DNA of 64,000 nucleotides from Bacillota bacterium (GCA_023393125.1 JAEWMQ010000041.1:1-64000); one strand, 5' to 3'; positions 45,130 to 54,090 are shown, numbered from the stretch's first letter. The notes: a model not told the origin generated them from the sequence alone. Program-made: numbers and translations.

Positions 45130-47152
45130 TCAATACTTACAAATATTTATTGAAGAATCAAAGGAAAATTTACAAACTCTAAATGAAAGTCTACTTAATC
45201 TAGAAAACCATCCAGATGACATAGAAACTTTAAATGCTATTTTTAGAGTGGCACATACACTTAAAGGCATGGCAGGAACGATGGGCTTTGTAAAAATGCA
45301 AAAACTAACGCATACGGTAGAAAATGTACTGTCGGAAATTAGAGCAGGTAAACTTGCCGTTAATTCCAGTATAGTAGATACTCTTTTTCAAAGTTTAGAT
45401 GCGCTAGAAAACTATGTAGAAGAGATAACTAACACCTCAAATGAGGGTAATGAAGATTATGCTGAACTAGTAAATGCATTAGGAAAAATTATAGAAAATG
45501 AAGATCAATCACCAACTGCAACTGTACATATGCAATTAAATGAAGAAGTTAAGGATAAGGAAGAAAAGCTTAGTGATAATGCAGTAATGGATTTACCTGA
45601 ATCACAAAAGCTAGTAAAGAATAATGCACTGAGTATGGGCATGAATGTTTTTCAAATAGATATAGAGCTATCTACAAATTGTGTTTTAAAGTCAGCAAGA
45701 GCATTTGTTATTTTCACAGACCTTGAAAGATTGGGAGAAATTATTCATTGTAATCCAAGTACTCAAGATATAGAAGATGAAAAGTTCGAAAATCAATTTT
45801 CAGTTGTATTTGTTACAAAAGAAACGAAGCAAAAAGTAGAAACAACCATTCTAGGTGTTTCAGAAATAGAAAAAGTAACAGTTAATGCTTTTGCTCCAGA
45901 AGAGGATTTTGAGTCTAATGTACAAGTGGAAGAGCCAGAAGAAAATACATCGAATGTATCATCACAAGAAAACAACTTAGCACAAAATACAAAACAACAG
46001 GTATCAAGTAAAACAGTTAGAGTGAATATTGATCGTTTAGATACACTGATGAATTTAGTAAGTGAGCTTATTATTGTGAAGACTCAGTTAGAGGGATTAA
46101 ATGTAAAAGAAAATGAAATGGGAAACAATTACAATGATTCCGTTGAATATCTAGAACGTATTACAACTAGTTTACATGATGCAGTTATGAAAGTAAGAAT
46201 GGTTCCAGTAGAAACCGTATTTAACCGTTTCCCACGTATGATACGAGATGTTTCTAGAAAGCTTGGAAAAGAAATAGAGCTTGTAATGTCGGGTGAAGAA
46301 ACAGAACTTGATAGAACTGTAATCGATGAAATTGGTGATCCACTTATCCATTTACTTAGAAATGCAGCCGATCATGGCTTGGAAACAACAGAAGAGCGTA
46401 TTAGTATAGGAAAGCCAAGAAAAGGAACGATTAAATTACAAGCTTACCAAGATGGAAATAGTGTAGTAATAGAAGTTGAAGATGATGGTAAGGGTATTAA
46501 CGTTAATAAAATTAAAAATAAAGCTATCGAGAAAGGTAGTGTTACAAAAGAAGAAGTAGCTGCCATGACCGAGAATGAAGCAATAGAACTTCTTTTCAGA
46601 CCTAGCTTTAGCATGGCTGAAAAAATCTCTGATTTATCAGGAAGAGGAGTAGGGTTAGATGTAGTTAAAAGTAAAATCACTTCACTAGGAGGCCATGTAG
46701 AAGTACAAACAGAACTTGGTAAGGGGAGCAAATTTATTGTTAGATTACCATTAACCTTAGCCATTATTCAAGCATTGATGATTAGTATTGGGAATGAAAA
46801 ATATGCTATCCCATTAAGTAATATTCAAAACATTGAAGATGTTAGAAAAGAAGATATTAAACTTGTTCAAAAACAGGAAGTTATTGTTGTAAGAAATGAA
46901 ATTATTCCAATTATACGTTTACGTAGTGTGTTAGGTTTACCAGAAGAAGAGGATAAAGAATTAATGATGGGAGTAATTGTCAAAAAGGGAGAAAAACAAG
47001 TTGGCTTTATTATTGATTCTTTAATTGGACAACAGGAAATCGTTATTAAGTCATTAGGTAAATATCTAAGTGGGATAGACATTATTGCAGGAGCGACTAT
47101 ATTAGGAAATGGTGAAGTTGCACTTATTTTAGATGTTAATTCACTTATATAG
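45119..47152 (+). CDS. cheA: Chemotaxis histidine kinase CheA
   Basis: 677 residues. P1 with phospho-acceptor His46 (RVAHTLKGMAG), a P2 region (about 175-270), P3 dimerisation domain, P4 kinase with NAADHGLE, DDGKGI and LSGRGVGLDV, and a C-terminal P5 CheW-like domain. It phosphorylates CheY and, where a receiver exists, CheB. The ATG follows GGGGGATAG and overlaps cheB by 11 bases. Confidence 0.98.
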   Translation: MDVSQYLQIFIEESKENLQTLNESLLNLENHPDDIETLNAIFRVAHTLKGMAGTMGFVKMQKLTHTVENVLSEIRAGKLAVNSSIVDTLFQSLDALENYVEEITNTSNEGNEDYAELVNALGKIIENEDQSPTATVHMQLNEEVKDKEEKLSDNAVMDLPESQKLVKNNALSMGMNVFQIDIELSTNCVLKSARAFVIFTDLERLGEIIHCNPSTQDIEDEKFENQFSVVFVTKETKQKVETTILGVSEIEKVTVNAFAPEEDFESNVQVEEPEENTSNVSSQENNLAQNTKQQVSSKTVRVNIDRLDTLMNLVSELIIVKTQLEGLNVKENEMGNNYNDSVEYLERITTSLHDAVMKVRMVPVETVFNRFPRMIRDVSRKLGKEIELVMSGEETELDRTVIDEIGDPLIHLLRNAADHGLETTEERISIGKPRKGTIKLQAYQDGNSVVIEVEDDGKGINVNKIKNKAIEKGSVTKEEVAAMTENEAIELLFRPSFSMAEKISDLSGRGVGLDVVKSKITSLGGHVEVQTELGKGSKFIVRLPLTLAIIQALMISIGNEKYAIPLSNIQNIEDVRKEDIKLVQKQEVIVVRNEIIPIIRLRSVLGLPEEEDKELMMGVIVKKGEKQVGFIIDSLIGQQEIVIKSLGKYLSGIDIIAGATILGNGEVALILDVNSLI

Positions 47153-47164
47153 GAGGAAAAGAAA

Positions 47165-47626
47165 ATGGAGCATGTTCGTGACACAATACAACAATTTATT
47201 GTATTTAAGTTGGATACACAACTATTCGGAATTGATATTCAAAACGTACAAATTATTGAAAAAATGAAATCTATTATGCGTGTACCTAAAGTTCCGACTT
47301 GTGTAAAAGGGGTTATGAATTTAAGAGGTGAGATCATTCCTGTTATTAATTTAAGAGAGCAATTTGAATTAGAACAACTAGATTCTACAGATAAAACTAG
47401 AATTATTATTGTAAAGTTAGAAGATGCAATGGTTGGTATTATTGTAGACGAAGTAAAAGAAGTGATTGAAATAGCATATGACCAAATTGAGGCAGTACAA
47501 AATATACAAGGTAAAATGAAGACTAATCATATATTAGGTGTTGGAAAGGCTGAGGAAAGCATTGTAACCCTACTTAACTTATCTAATATAATAGAAGAAG
47601 CCTTTGAAGACGAGGAATTAAGATAG
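47165..47626 (+). CDS. cheW: Chemotaxis coupling protein CheW
   Basis: 153 residues, one CheW domain: KLDTQLFGIDIQNVQII, MRVPKVPTCVKGVMNLRGEIIPVINL (landmarks VKGVMNLRG and PVINLR). It couples receptors to CheA. GGAGG precedes the ATG by a normal distance. Confidence 0.97.
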   Translation: MEHVRDTIQQFIVFKLDTQLFGIDIQNVQIIEKMKSIMRVPKVPTCVKGVMNLRGEIIPVINLREQFELEQLDSTDKTRIIIVKLEDAMVGIIVDEVKEVIEIAYDQIEAVQNIQGKMKTNHILGVGKAEESIVTLLNLSNIIEEAFEDEELR

Positions 47627-47636
47627 GAGGGGCACC

Positions 47637-48260
47637 TTGGGAAATCGCAATTATCAAGACATTACAAATGAAGAGATGGATATGTTACGTGAAGCTGGAA
47701 ATATTGCTTCAGGTAACGCCATGACATCTTTAGGACAGTTAATTGATCGCACATTAGATATGAATGTTGCTAGAGTGAGAATTGAAAATATTCAGGAGTT
47801 AGGAGACGTTTTAGGTGATGCAGAAGAAGTTATTGCAGGCATGATTATTAATGTGTATGGAGACATTAATGCCATGCTACTTCTAGCATTAGAACCTGAA
47901 AGTGCTACTAAGATAGTAAATATGATGCTGGATAAAAAAATGCAAGACTTAAATGAGTTAGATGAACTAGGACATTCAGTACTGTGTGAAATTGGAAATA
48001 TTTTAGCAGGTTCATACCTTAGTTCACTTAATACGTTTACAGGATTACAGTTAGATGTATCTATACCTCAAATGTCCATTGATATGGCAGGTGCCATATT
48101 AAGTTATCCTGTTATTGAATTTGTTAGAAATGATAATACGATGTTATTTATCGAAACAGTGTTCAGAGATATTGATGGTATATTGAGTGGCACATATATA
48201 CTTATCATCGATAATGAAGCGTACAATAAAGTCATAGATGCATTAGGTGTTTATATATGA
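47637..48260 (+). CDS. cheC: CheY-phosphate phosphatase CheC
   Basis: 207 residues with two E-x-x-N catalytic motifs (REAGNIASGNA and CEIGNILAGS). It dephosphorylates CheY and is controlled by CheD. TTG start at 47637 behind GGAGGGG. The end overlaps cheD (ATGA). Confidence 0.96.
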   Translation: MGNRNYQDITNEEMDMLREAGNIASGNAMTSLGQLIDRTLDMNVARVRIENIQELGDVLGDAEEVIAGMIINVYGDINAMLLLALEPESATKIVNMMLDKKMQDLNELDELGHSVLCEIGNILAGSYLSSLNTFTGLQLDVSIPQMSIDMAGAILSYPVIEFVRNDNTMLFIETVFRDIDGILSGTYILIIDNEAYNKVIDALGVYI

Positions 48261-48751
48261 GTGGTGAAGTCAATATTATAAAAGTAGGCATGGCAGATTT
48301 AAATATAGGTAGGGCTCCTGATATATTAACAACATTGGGATTAGGTTCGTGTGTAGGCATTGCATTATATGATTCAACCACAAAAATTGGTGGATTAGCA
48401 CATATTATGCTTCCGGATAGCACACAAATTAAAAATAATAGTAATGTAGCGAAATTTGCAGATACAGCTATTGAAGCACTTATTAATAAGTTATTAGCGG
48501 AAGGGGTAAGAAAAAGTAGGCTAGTTGCCAAAATTGCGGGAGGAGCTCATATGTTTGAGTTTAAAAACATGGATGATACCATGCGCATTGGTACACGTAA
48601 TGTCAATGCGGTTGTAAAGATATTAGTCAAGAATAACATTCCAATTATAAGTCAGGATACAGGTAGCAATTATGGAAGAACAGTAGAACTTTATACAAGT
48701 ACAGGAATCTTTCGTGTAAAGACAATTGGCCATGGCATCAAAGAAATATAG
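48257..48751 (+). CDS. cheD: Chemoreceptor deamidase CheD
   Basis: 164 residues. Catalytic Cys32 in GLGSCVGI and His49 in GGLAHIMLP. It deamidates receptor Gln residues and stimulates CheC. Together with CheC and FliY it gives the B. subtilis-like adaptation branch. Overlaps cheC by four bases. Confidence 0.97.
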   Translation: MSGEVNIIKVGMADLNIGRAPDILTTLGLGSCVGIALYDSTTKIGGLAHIMLPDSTQIKNNSNVAKFADTAIEALINKLLAEGVRKSRLVAKIAGGAHMFEFKNMDDTMRIGTRNVNAVVKILVKNNIPIISQDTGSNYGRTVELYTSTGIFRVKTIGHGIKEI

Positions 48752-48773
48752 AAGTAATAATGGGGGTTCTTAC

Positions 48774-49523
48774 ATGGAAAAAAAAGATATGAATGCTGCT
48801 TGGGTACAGTATGCAAAGACAAGAGATGTATTACTTAAAAGTAACTTGATAGAACATTATGTCTATCTTGTTAAGCTAGTTGCGGGAAGATTAGGTATAT
48901 ACCTTAACCAATATGTAGATAGTGATGACCTTGTTGGATATGGTGTGCTAGGTCTTATTGATGCTGTTGATAAGTTTGATCCGGGAAAGAATGTTAAATT
49001 TGAAACATATGCTTCTTTAAGAATTAGAGGGGCTATATTAGACGCTATAAGAAAATTAGATTGGGTACCAAGGACACTTAGGAAAAAGCAAAAGGATATT
49101 GATAAAGCTTATGTTGAATTAGAAGGAAGATTAGGAAGACAACCGTTAGATGAGGAGGTTGCTGACTTTTTAGAAATCAATATTGATGAATATAATGAAC
49201 TTTTAAAAGAAGTGAATATTTCTAGTTTAATATCCATAGATGAATATATGTATCAGTTTGAATCGGTTAAAGACCCAAGTGCACCTATTCCAGAGAATTA
49301 TATAGAGGATGCTGAAGTAAAAGAAATGTTAGCAGAGTTTATTAATAATTTACCAGAAAGAGAGAAGAAAGTTATATTCTTATACTATTATGAAGAGTTA
49401 ACATTAAAGGAAATTAGTCATGTACTTGAAGTATCAGAATCTAGGGTTTCTCAATTACATACAAAAGCTGTTTCTAGATTAAGAGCATATATGCAGAAAT
49501 ATCATTTTGTAATACCTTTATAA
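48774..49523 (+). CDS. sigD: Flagellar sigma factor SigD/FliA
   Basis: 249 residues. Region 2 (SDDLVGYGVLGLIDAVDKFDP) and region 4 with EVSESRVSQLHTKAVSRLR are clear. It directs transcription of late flagellar genes. I chose ATG 48774 after TGGGGGT; the frame also opens inside cheD. In B. subtilis its place near the 3' end of the long operon limits the sigma level; the same position here invites the same reading. Confidence 0.96.
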   Translation: MEKKDMNAAWVQYAKTRDVLLKSNLIEHYVYLVKLVAGRLGIYLNQYVDSDDLVGYGVLGLIDAVDKFDPGKNVKFETYASLRIRGAILDAIRKLDWVPRTLRKKQKDIDKAYVELEGRLGRQPLDEEVADFLEINIDEYNELLKEVNISSLISIDEYMYQFESVKDPSAPIPENYIEDAEVKEMLAEFINNLPEREKKVIFLYYYEELTLKEISHVLEVSESRVSQLHTKAVSRLRAYMQKYHFVIPL

Positions 49524-49549
49524 AATAGTAGATATGAAGGAGTGAAACG

Positions 49550-49855
49550 ATGCTACGTCCTATAGATACCCAAACTATTTACCAGCAGTCTCAAGAAATT
49601 TCTAATAGACAACAAGCTCATAGGCAAGGTGAAGAGATGCAACAAATGCAGTTTGCACACCTTATGCAGAAGGAAACCAAAGAGAAAAGAGAAATTGTTA
49701 ATGAGATTCAACATGATGAGAAGGTAGACAATGAACTGAGTAAAAAGAAAAAGGAACAGCATACTAAACAAGAAAAAAGGGACAAAAAGCAATCTAAAAG
49801 AGAAATAAGGGAAATAAAAAAAGAGCCAGCAACGCATTTTGACGCCAGAATTTAA
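49550..49855 (+). CDS. Small charged protein of the motility operon, unknown
   Basis: 101 residues, highly charged, with a Gln-rich first half and a Lys/Glu/Arg-rich second half (about residues 60-95), probably helical or disordered. No recognised domain, signal or cysteine. GAAGGAG ribosome site. It is tightly placed between sigD and the SwrB-like gene. Similar uncharacterised charged proteins occur downstream of sigD in Clostridia, as far as I recall. Confidence 0.75.
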   Translation: MLRPIDTQTIYQQSQEISNRQQAHRQGEEMQQMQFAHLMQKETKEKREIVNEIQHDEKVDNELSKKKKEQHTKQEKRDKKQSKREIREIKKEPATHFDARI

Positions 49856-49867
49856 AAAGGAGAAGAA

Positions 49868-50296
49868 ATGAATATAACAATAGAAACGATGCCTATTTTA
49901 TGTTTATTGTGGGTTGTTGTGGGAGTCATTTTTATTATTATTAGTGTTATTCGTTTAGCAGGACATCAGGAATCTGAAGATCACTATGTTACTTTAAATA
50001 AACAACAAAGTGAATCCACAAATGATTTAGAAGAGCTTTTTAGTTATTATTTGGAAGAAGAAGAAAAAAAGAATCAAGGATTTCGTGATTTATTATTAAC
50101 CACTTTAAAGACACAAAATGAACAAGTACACCAGCCACTAAAAGAACCTCAGAAAACACAAAAAACAAATGAAAAGATATATAATGAAATTATTAAGCTT
50201 TATGAAAATGGTGAGAGTATAGAAATGATAGCCAAAAATCTAAAGAAAGGTGTAGGGGAAGTAAAATTGATTCTTTCACTCTACAATATGAAATAG
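49868..50296 (+). CDS. SwrB-like (DUF6115) protein
   Basis: 142 residues. One N-terminal membrane span (about 10-30), an acidic coiled region, and a C-terminal helix-turn-helix-like module (about 103-140: EIIKLYENGESIEMIAKNL, then GEVKLILSLY). This matches SwrB, which lies at the same position between sigD and rpsB in B. subtilis and promotes basal body maturation. Sequence identity elsewhere is weak, so the label is SwrB-like. GGAG ribosome site. Confidence 0.8.
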   Translation: MNITIETMPILCLLWVVVGVIFIIISVIRLAGHQESEDHYVTLNKQQSESTNDLEELFSYYLEEEEKKNQGFRDLLLTTLKTQNEQVHQPLKEPQKTQKTNEKIYNEIIKLYENGESIEMIAKNLKKGVGEVKLILSLYNMK

Positions 50297-50300
50297 AGGT

Positions 50301-50792
50301 ATGAGACAAATAAAAATGACATATTGGTTATTAGGGTTTGGCTGTGGCGTCATTTTATCTGGAATTGTAGGAGCAATTTGTAGTTTAAATATACAAGAGT
50401 ATAATATTGGCGTAAGTAATGTTACAGATCCGCCAATGATGGAAATAAACAATCAAGAACAATTTGAAAAAATAAACAATGAAAATATAGAAGAATATAA
50501 AACTGAAAAATATGAAAATGAGATTTCAAGTGTAGAGCAAGAGTCTTCAAAGGTAGAAACAGTAGATCCTTCTATAGAAGTATTGGAGACTATAGAAGTT
50601 AATATTCCTTCTAAATCTATGGCGACAGATATTGCAAAGATTCTAGAGAAAGCTGGAGTTATAGAAGATTCGAAAGCATTTGTTGATTTTATTAAAGAGA
50701 AAAAAAAGACAACAAAGTTAAAAAGTGGTAAGATAATTTTTACTAAAAATTCAAGTTATGACGAGATTTTAGAAATACTTGCACACGACTAA
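50301..50792 (+). CDS. Membrane protein with a YceG/MltG-like N-terminal module
   Basis: 163 residues. An N-terminal membrane span (about 8-28), an Asn/Glu-rich disordered stretch, and a C-terminal module (about 100-163) reading IPSKSMATDIAKILEKAGVI, then KSGKIIFTKNSSYDEILEIL. This is the LysM-like module found in the endolytic transglycosylase MltG (YceG), but the catalytic domain is absent. A peptidoglycan-binding role is inferred. It begins four bases after the SwrB-like gene and is the last gene before the rpsB promoter. Confidence 0.75.
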   Translation: MRQIKMTYWLLGFGCGVILSGIVGAICSLNIQEYNIGVSNVTDPPMMEINNQEQFEKINNENIEEYKTEKYENEISSVEQESSKVETVDPSIEVLETIEVNIPSKSMATDIAKILEKAGVIEDSKAFVDFIKEKKKTTKLKSGKIIFTKNSSYDEILEILAHD

Positions 50793-50812
50793 ATAAAATA
50801 TTGATAAAATGA

Positions 50813-50841
50813 TTGAAATTGTTGTACAAGTATGGTATACT
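50813..50841 (+). promoter_or_regulatory. Strong promoter of rpsB-tsf
   Basis: TTGAAA (50813-50818), a 17-base spacer, TATACT (50836-50841) with TGG before it (extended -10). Start expected near 50848. Confidence 0.8.
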
Positions 50842-50857
50842 CATTCAGAAAAACGCA

Positions 50858-50914
50858 CGTATATAGATGTAATTGTGGGGTGCTGATATAGTCCACAATT
50901 ATTTAATATATACG
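50858..50914 (+). promoter_or_regulatory. Structured leader of rpsB (candidate S2 autoregulatory element)
   Basis: Outer helix CGTATATA (50858-50865) with TATATACG (50907-50914); inner helix AATTGTGG (50871-50878) with CCACAATT (50893-50900); an asymmetric internal loop lies between. The outer helix ends on the first of two GGAGG ribosome sites. Autoregulation by S2 is an inference from known rpsB biology. Confidence 0.5.
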
Positions 50915-50939
50915 GAGGAAAAAACCAGGAGGTATTACA

Positions 50940-51683
50940 ATGAGTGTAATTTCAATGAAACAATTATTAGAAGCAGGTGTACATTTCGGTCACCAAACAA
51001 GAAGATGGAATCCAAAAATGAAAGAGTACATCTTCACAGAAAGAAATGGTATCTACATTATCGACTTACAAAAAACAGCTAAAAAAGTTGACGAAGCTTA
51101 CAATGTAATTCGTGAAGCTGCAGCTGAAGGTGGTAAAGTATTATTCGTAGGAACTAAAAAACAAGCTCAAGAATCAATTAAATCAGAAGCTGAAAGAAGT
51201 GGTATGTACTACGTAAATAACAGATGGTTAGGTGGTATGCTTACAAACTTCTCTACAATCAAAAGCCGTGTTGCTAGACTTAAACAATTAGAAACTATGC
51301 AAGAAGACGGTACTTTCGAAGTACTTCCTAAAAAAGAAGTAATTGAACTTAAAAAAGAAATGGAAAAACTTGAAAAGAATCTTGGTGGTATCAAAGAAAT
51401 GAAAGAACTTCCAAGCCTTATGTTCGTAGTTGACCCACGCAAAGAAAAAATTGCTATTCAAGAAGCTCATATTTTAGGAATTCCAGTAGTAGCTATCGTA
51501 GATACAAACTGTGATCCAGAAGAAGTAGATTATGTAATCCCAGGTAATGATGATGCTATTCGTGCCGTAAAATTAATCGTTGCTAAAATGGCTGATGCTA
51601 TTATCGAAGCAAACCAAGGTGAAATTTTTGAAGCATCTACAGAAACAGTAGAAGGAACTACTGAAGAAGTAATCGCTGAATAA
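50940..51683 (+). CDS. rpsB: 30S ribosomal protein S2
   Basis: 247 residues. The N-terminal SVISMKQLLEAGVHFGHQTRRWNPKM region and PSLMFVVDPRKE are standard S2 motifs (landmarks GVHFGHQTRRWNPKM and VVDPRKE). The C-terminus is acidic. AGGAGG ribosome site at 50928-50933, with a second GGAGG upstream. Codon use is more biased than in the motility genes, as expected for a highly expressed gene. Followed by tsf. Confidence 0.98.
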   Translation: MSVISMKQLLEAGVHFGHQTRRWNPKMKEYIFTERNGIYIIDLQKTAKKVDEAYNVIREAAAEGGKVLFVGTKKQAQESIKSEAERSGMYYVNNRWLGGMLTNFSTIKSRVARLKQLETMQEDGTFEVLPKKEVIELKKEMEKLEKNLGGIKEMKELPSLMFVVDPRKEKIAIQEAHILGIPVVAIVDTNCDPEEVDYVIPGNDDAIRAVKLIVAKMADAIIEANQGEIFEASTETVEGTTEEVIAE

Positions 51684-51707
51684 TTATATAATTTGGAGGA
51701 AACAAAA

Positions 51708-52616
51708 ATGGCAATTACAGCTGCTATGGTAAAAGAATTACGTGAAAGAACACAAGCAGGTATGATGGACTGCAAAAAAGCATTAAACGAAGTAAACGGA
51801 GATATGGAAAAAGCTGTTGAATACTTACGTGAAAATGGTTTAGCTAAAGCTGCTAAAAAAGCAGATCGTATTGCTGCTGAAGGTCTTGTAAAAGAAGCAA
51901 TCTCTGCAGATGGTAAAAAAGCTGCTATCGTAGAAATTAACTCTGAAACAGATTTCGTTGCTAAAAATGATCAGTTCGTATCATTTGTTAATGAAGTAGC
52001 AGAAATCGTTTTAAATAACGATGTTGCAGATGTTGAAGCATTAAAAGCGCTTGCTTGGCCATCAGATGCATCTAAAACTGTTAATGATGTATTAACAGAA
52101 AAAATTGCTACAATCGGTGAAAACTTAACAATTCGTCGTTTCCAAAAAATTACTACAGAAGGTACACTTGCTGCCTATACACACGGTGGAGGTAAAATTG
52201 TAGTAGTAGTAGAAGTAGCTGCTGAAGGTGAAAAAGCTCATGAAGTAGCAAGAAACGTAGCAATGCAAGTTGCTGCTGTTAACCCAGAGTTTGTTTCTGT
52301 TGATCAAGTATCAGAAGAAAAGAAAGCTCATGAAAAAGAAATTTTAATGCACCAAGCAATTAATGAAAACCCAGGTAAACCAGAAAACATCATTGAAAAA
52401 ATGGTTATTGGTAGACTTAATAAACAACTTAAAGAAATCTGCTTACTTGAACAAGAATATGTTAAAGACCCAGACTTCACAGTTGGTAAATATGTTGCTG
52501 CTGAACTTGGTAGCGCAGATGCAGTAAAAACATTTGTTCGTTTTGAAACTGGTGAAGGAATCGAGAAAAAAGAAGAGAACTTCGCTGAAGAAGTTGCAAA
52601 ACAAATTCAAGGTTAA
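51708..52616 (+). CDS. tsf: Elongation factor Ts
   Basis: 302 residues. The N-terminal UBA-like module and core read LRERTQAGMMDCKKAL, then NSETDFVAKN. EF-Ts reloads EF-Tu with GTP. ATG at 51708 after TTGGAGG; in-frame extension upstream has no ribosome site. It follows rpsB by 24 bases and ends at a strong terminator. Confidence 0.98.
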   Translation: MAITAAMVKELRERTQAGMMDCKKALNEVNGDMEKAVEYLRENGLAKAAKKADRIAAEGLVKEAISADGKKAAIVEINSETDFVAKNDQFVSFVNEVAEIVLNNDVADVEALKALAWPSDASKTVNDVLTEKIATIGENLTIRRFQKITTEGTLAAYTHGGGKIVVVVEVAAEGEKAHEVARNVAMQVAAVNPEFVSVDQVSEEKKAHEKEILMHQAINENPGKPENIIEKMVIGRLNKQLKEICLLEQEYVKDPDFTVGKYVAAELGSADAVKTFVRFETGEGIEKKEENFAEEVAKQIQG

Positions 52617-52625
52617 TAGAAATCG

Positions 52626-52649
52626 GGGGCACAAAAGTGCCCCTTTTTT
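52626..52649 (+). terminator. Terminator of rpsB-tsf
   Basis: GGGGCAC (52626-52632) pairs with GTGCCCC (52637-52643) around AAAA, then six T residues. Confidence 0.93.
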
Positions 52650-52726
52650 ATGGGCATAAAGTTAAAAATACATCTAGAAATAAATAACTATTTATGATAG
52701 AGTAGTGATAGCAGGAGGAAATGACG

Positions 52727-53434
52727 ATGAAATATAAACGTGTCTTAGTAAAATTAAGTGGTGAAGCCTTAGCTGGAGAACAAGGTAGAGGTTTTGATCA
52801 TGAAATCATTACAGGAGTGGTTAAGCAACTTGGAGTACTTGTAAAAAGTGGTATTGAGGTAGCTGTTGTTATTGGAGGCGGAAATTTCTGGAGAGGACGA
52901 ACTTCAGGAGATATGGATCGCACAAAGGCTGATCAAATAGGTATGTTAGCTACAGTTATGAATGCTATTTATGTAGCAGATGTATGTCGTAGTCAAGGAC
53001 TTAAAGCTAGCGTGCAAACTCCGTTTGTAGTAGGTAGTATGACAGAAATGTTTTCTAAGGATAAAGCTATTTCAGATTTGGAAGCAGGTAAAATTGTTTT
53101 CTTTGCAGGTGGAACAGGTCATCCATTCTTTTCAACTGATACGGGCGCAGCTTTAAGAGGTTGCGAGATTGAAGTAGATACATTATTATTCGCTAAAAAC
53201 ATAGATGGTGTTTATGATAGTGATCCTAAGACGAATCCGAATGCTAAGAAGTATGACTCTCTTTCATGTCAAGAGATGTTAAAGCAAGATTTAAAGGCAA
53301 TTGATACAACTGCAGCTGCTTTATGTATTGAACAAAAATTACCTATTATTGTCTTTGATTTAGGTGCAAATGAAAGTATAGTTAAAGTAGCTAATGGTGA
53401 AAAAATGGGTACAACCATTTATATAGAAGGGTAA
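52727..53434 (+). CDS. pyrH: Uridylate kinase
   Basis: 235 residues; phosphorylates UMP to UDP (amino acid kinase fold, UTP-regulated hexamer). VLVKLSGEALAG and VVIGGGNFWRG are conserved. ATG 52727 is seven bases from AGGAGGA; the earlier ATG at 52721 is too close. A terminator precedes it, so it must have its own promoter, which I cannot place with confidence (TATGAT at 52693 lacks a good -35). Confidence 0.97.
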   Translation: MKYKRVLVKLSGEALAGEQGRGFDHEIITGVVKQLGVLVKSGIEVAVVIGGGNFWRGRTSGDMDRTKADQIGMLATVMNAIYVADVCRSQGLKASVQTPFVVGSMTEMFSKDKAISDLEAGKIVFFAGGTGHPFFSTDTGAALRGCEIEVDTLLFAKNIDGVYDSDPKTNPNAKKYDSLSCQEMLKQDLKAIDTTAAALCIEQKLPIIVFDLGANESIVKVANGEKMGTTIYIEG

Positions 53435-53452
53435 ATACAAGGAGGATATTTA

Positions 53453-54007
53453 ATGAAACAAGAGTTAAACAAATGTCAAGAAAAAATGAATAAATCAATA
53501 GGTGCATTTGCTGACGAGTTAGCAACTATTCGTGCGGGTAGAGCTAACCCACATGTATTAGATCGTCTTACAGTAGATTATTATGGCGTTGCTACACCAG
53601 TACAACAAGTTGGAAATATTACAGTGCCTGAGGCTCGTGTACTACAGATTCAGCCTTGGGAAGGTACTTTATTAAAAGCAATTGAGAAAGCTATTAATGA
53701 GTCAGATTTAGGTATTAATCCTACTAATGATGGGAAAGTTATTCGTCTTGTATTTCCAGAGCTTACAGAAGAACGCCGTAAAGATTTAACAAAAGATATT
53801 AAGAAAAAAGGTGAAAATTCAAAGATTGCTATTAGAAATATTCGTCGTGATGTATTAGAAACTTTCAAGAAGATGGAAAAAGCTAATGAAATCACAAAAG
53901 ATGAAATGGAAGTAGCAGAAAAAGAAGTACAAAAATTAACAGATAAGTCTATTGCTGAAATTGACGCATTAGTAGATAAGAAGAGTAAAGAAATTTTATC
54001 TGTTTAG
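53453..54007 (+). CDS. frr: Ribosome recycling factor
   Basis: 184 residues, the usual length. Motifs TIRAGRANPHVLDRL and KGENSKIAIRNIRRD are diagnostic. It splits post-termination ribosomes with EF-G. Ribosome site AGGAGG; 18 bases after pyrH. A terminator-like hairpin follows before uppS. Confidence 0.98.
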   Translation: MKQELNKCQEKMNKSIGAFADELATIRAGRANPHVLDRLTVDYYGVATPVQQVGNITVPEARVLQIQPWEGTLLKAIEKAINESDLGINPTNDGKVIRLVFPELTEERRKDLTKDIKKKGENSKIAIRNIRRDVLETFKKMEKANEITKDEMEVAEKEVQKLTDKSIAEIDALVDKKSKEILSV

Positions 54008-54045
54008 GGCCTATTAAAGTACCCAAATGAATGCTAATTAGAATT

Positions 54046-54071
54046 GCTCCTCCTAATAAGAGGAGCTTTTT
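54046..54071 (+). terminator. Terminator or attenuator between frr and uppS
   Basis: GCTCCTC (54046-54052) pairs with GAGGAGC (54060-54066) around a seven-base loop, then five T. It is only 20 bases before the uppS ATG and I see no separate promoter, so partial termination within the operon is likely. Confidence 0.7.
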
Positions 54072-54090
54072 AGTATAGGAGGAATCAGGC

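Noticed and set aside
50873..51082. 69-residue open frame at the start of rpsB
   Set aside because: It overlaps the structured leader and rpsB in another frame and has no sensible composition or start site.
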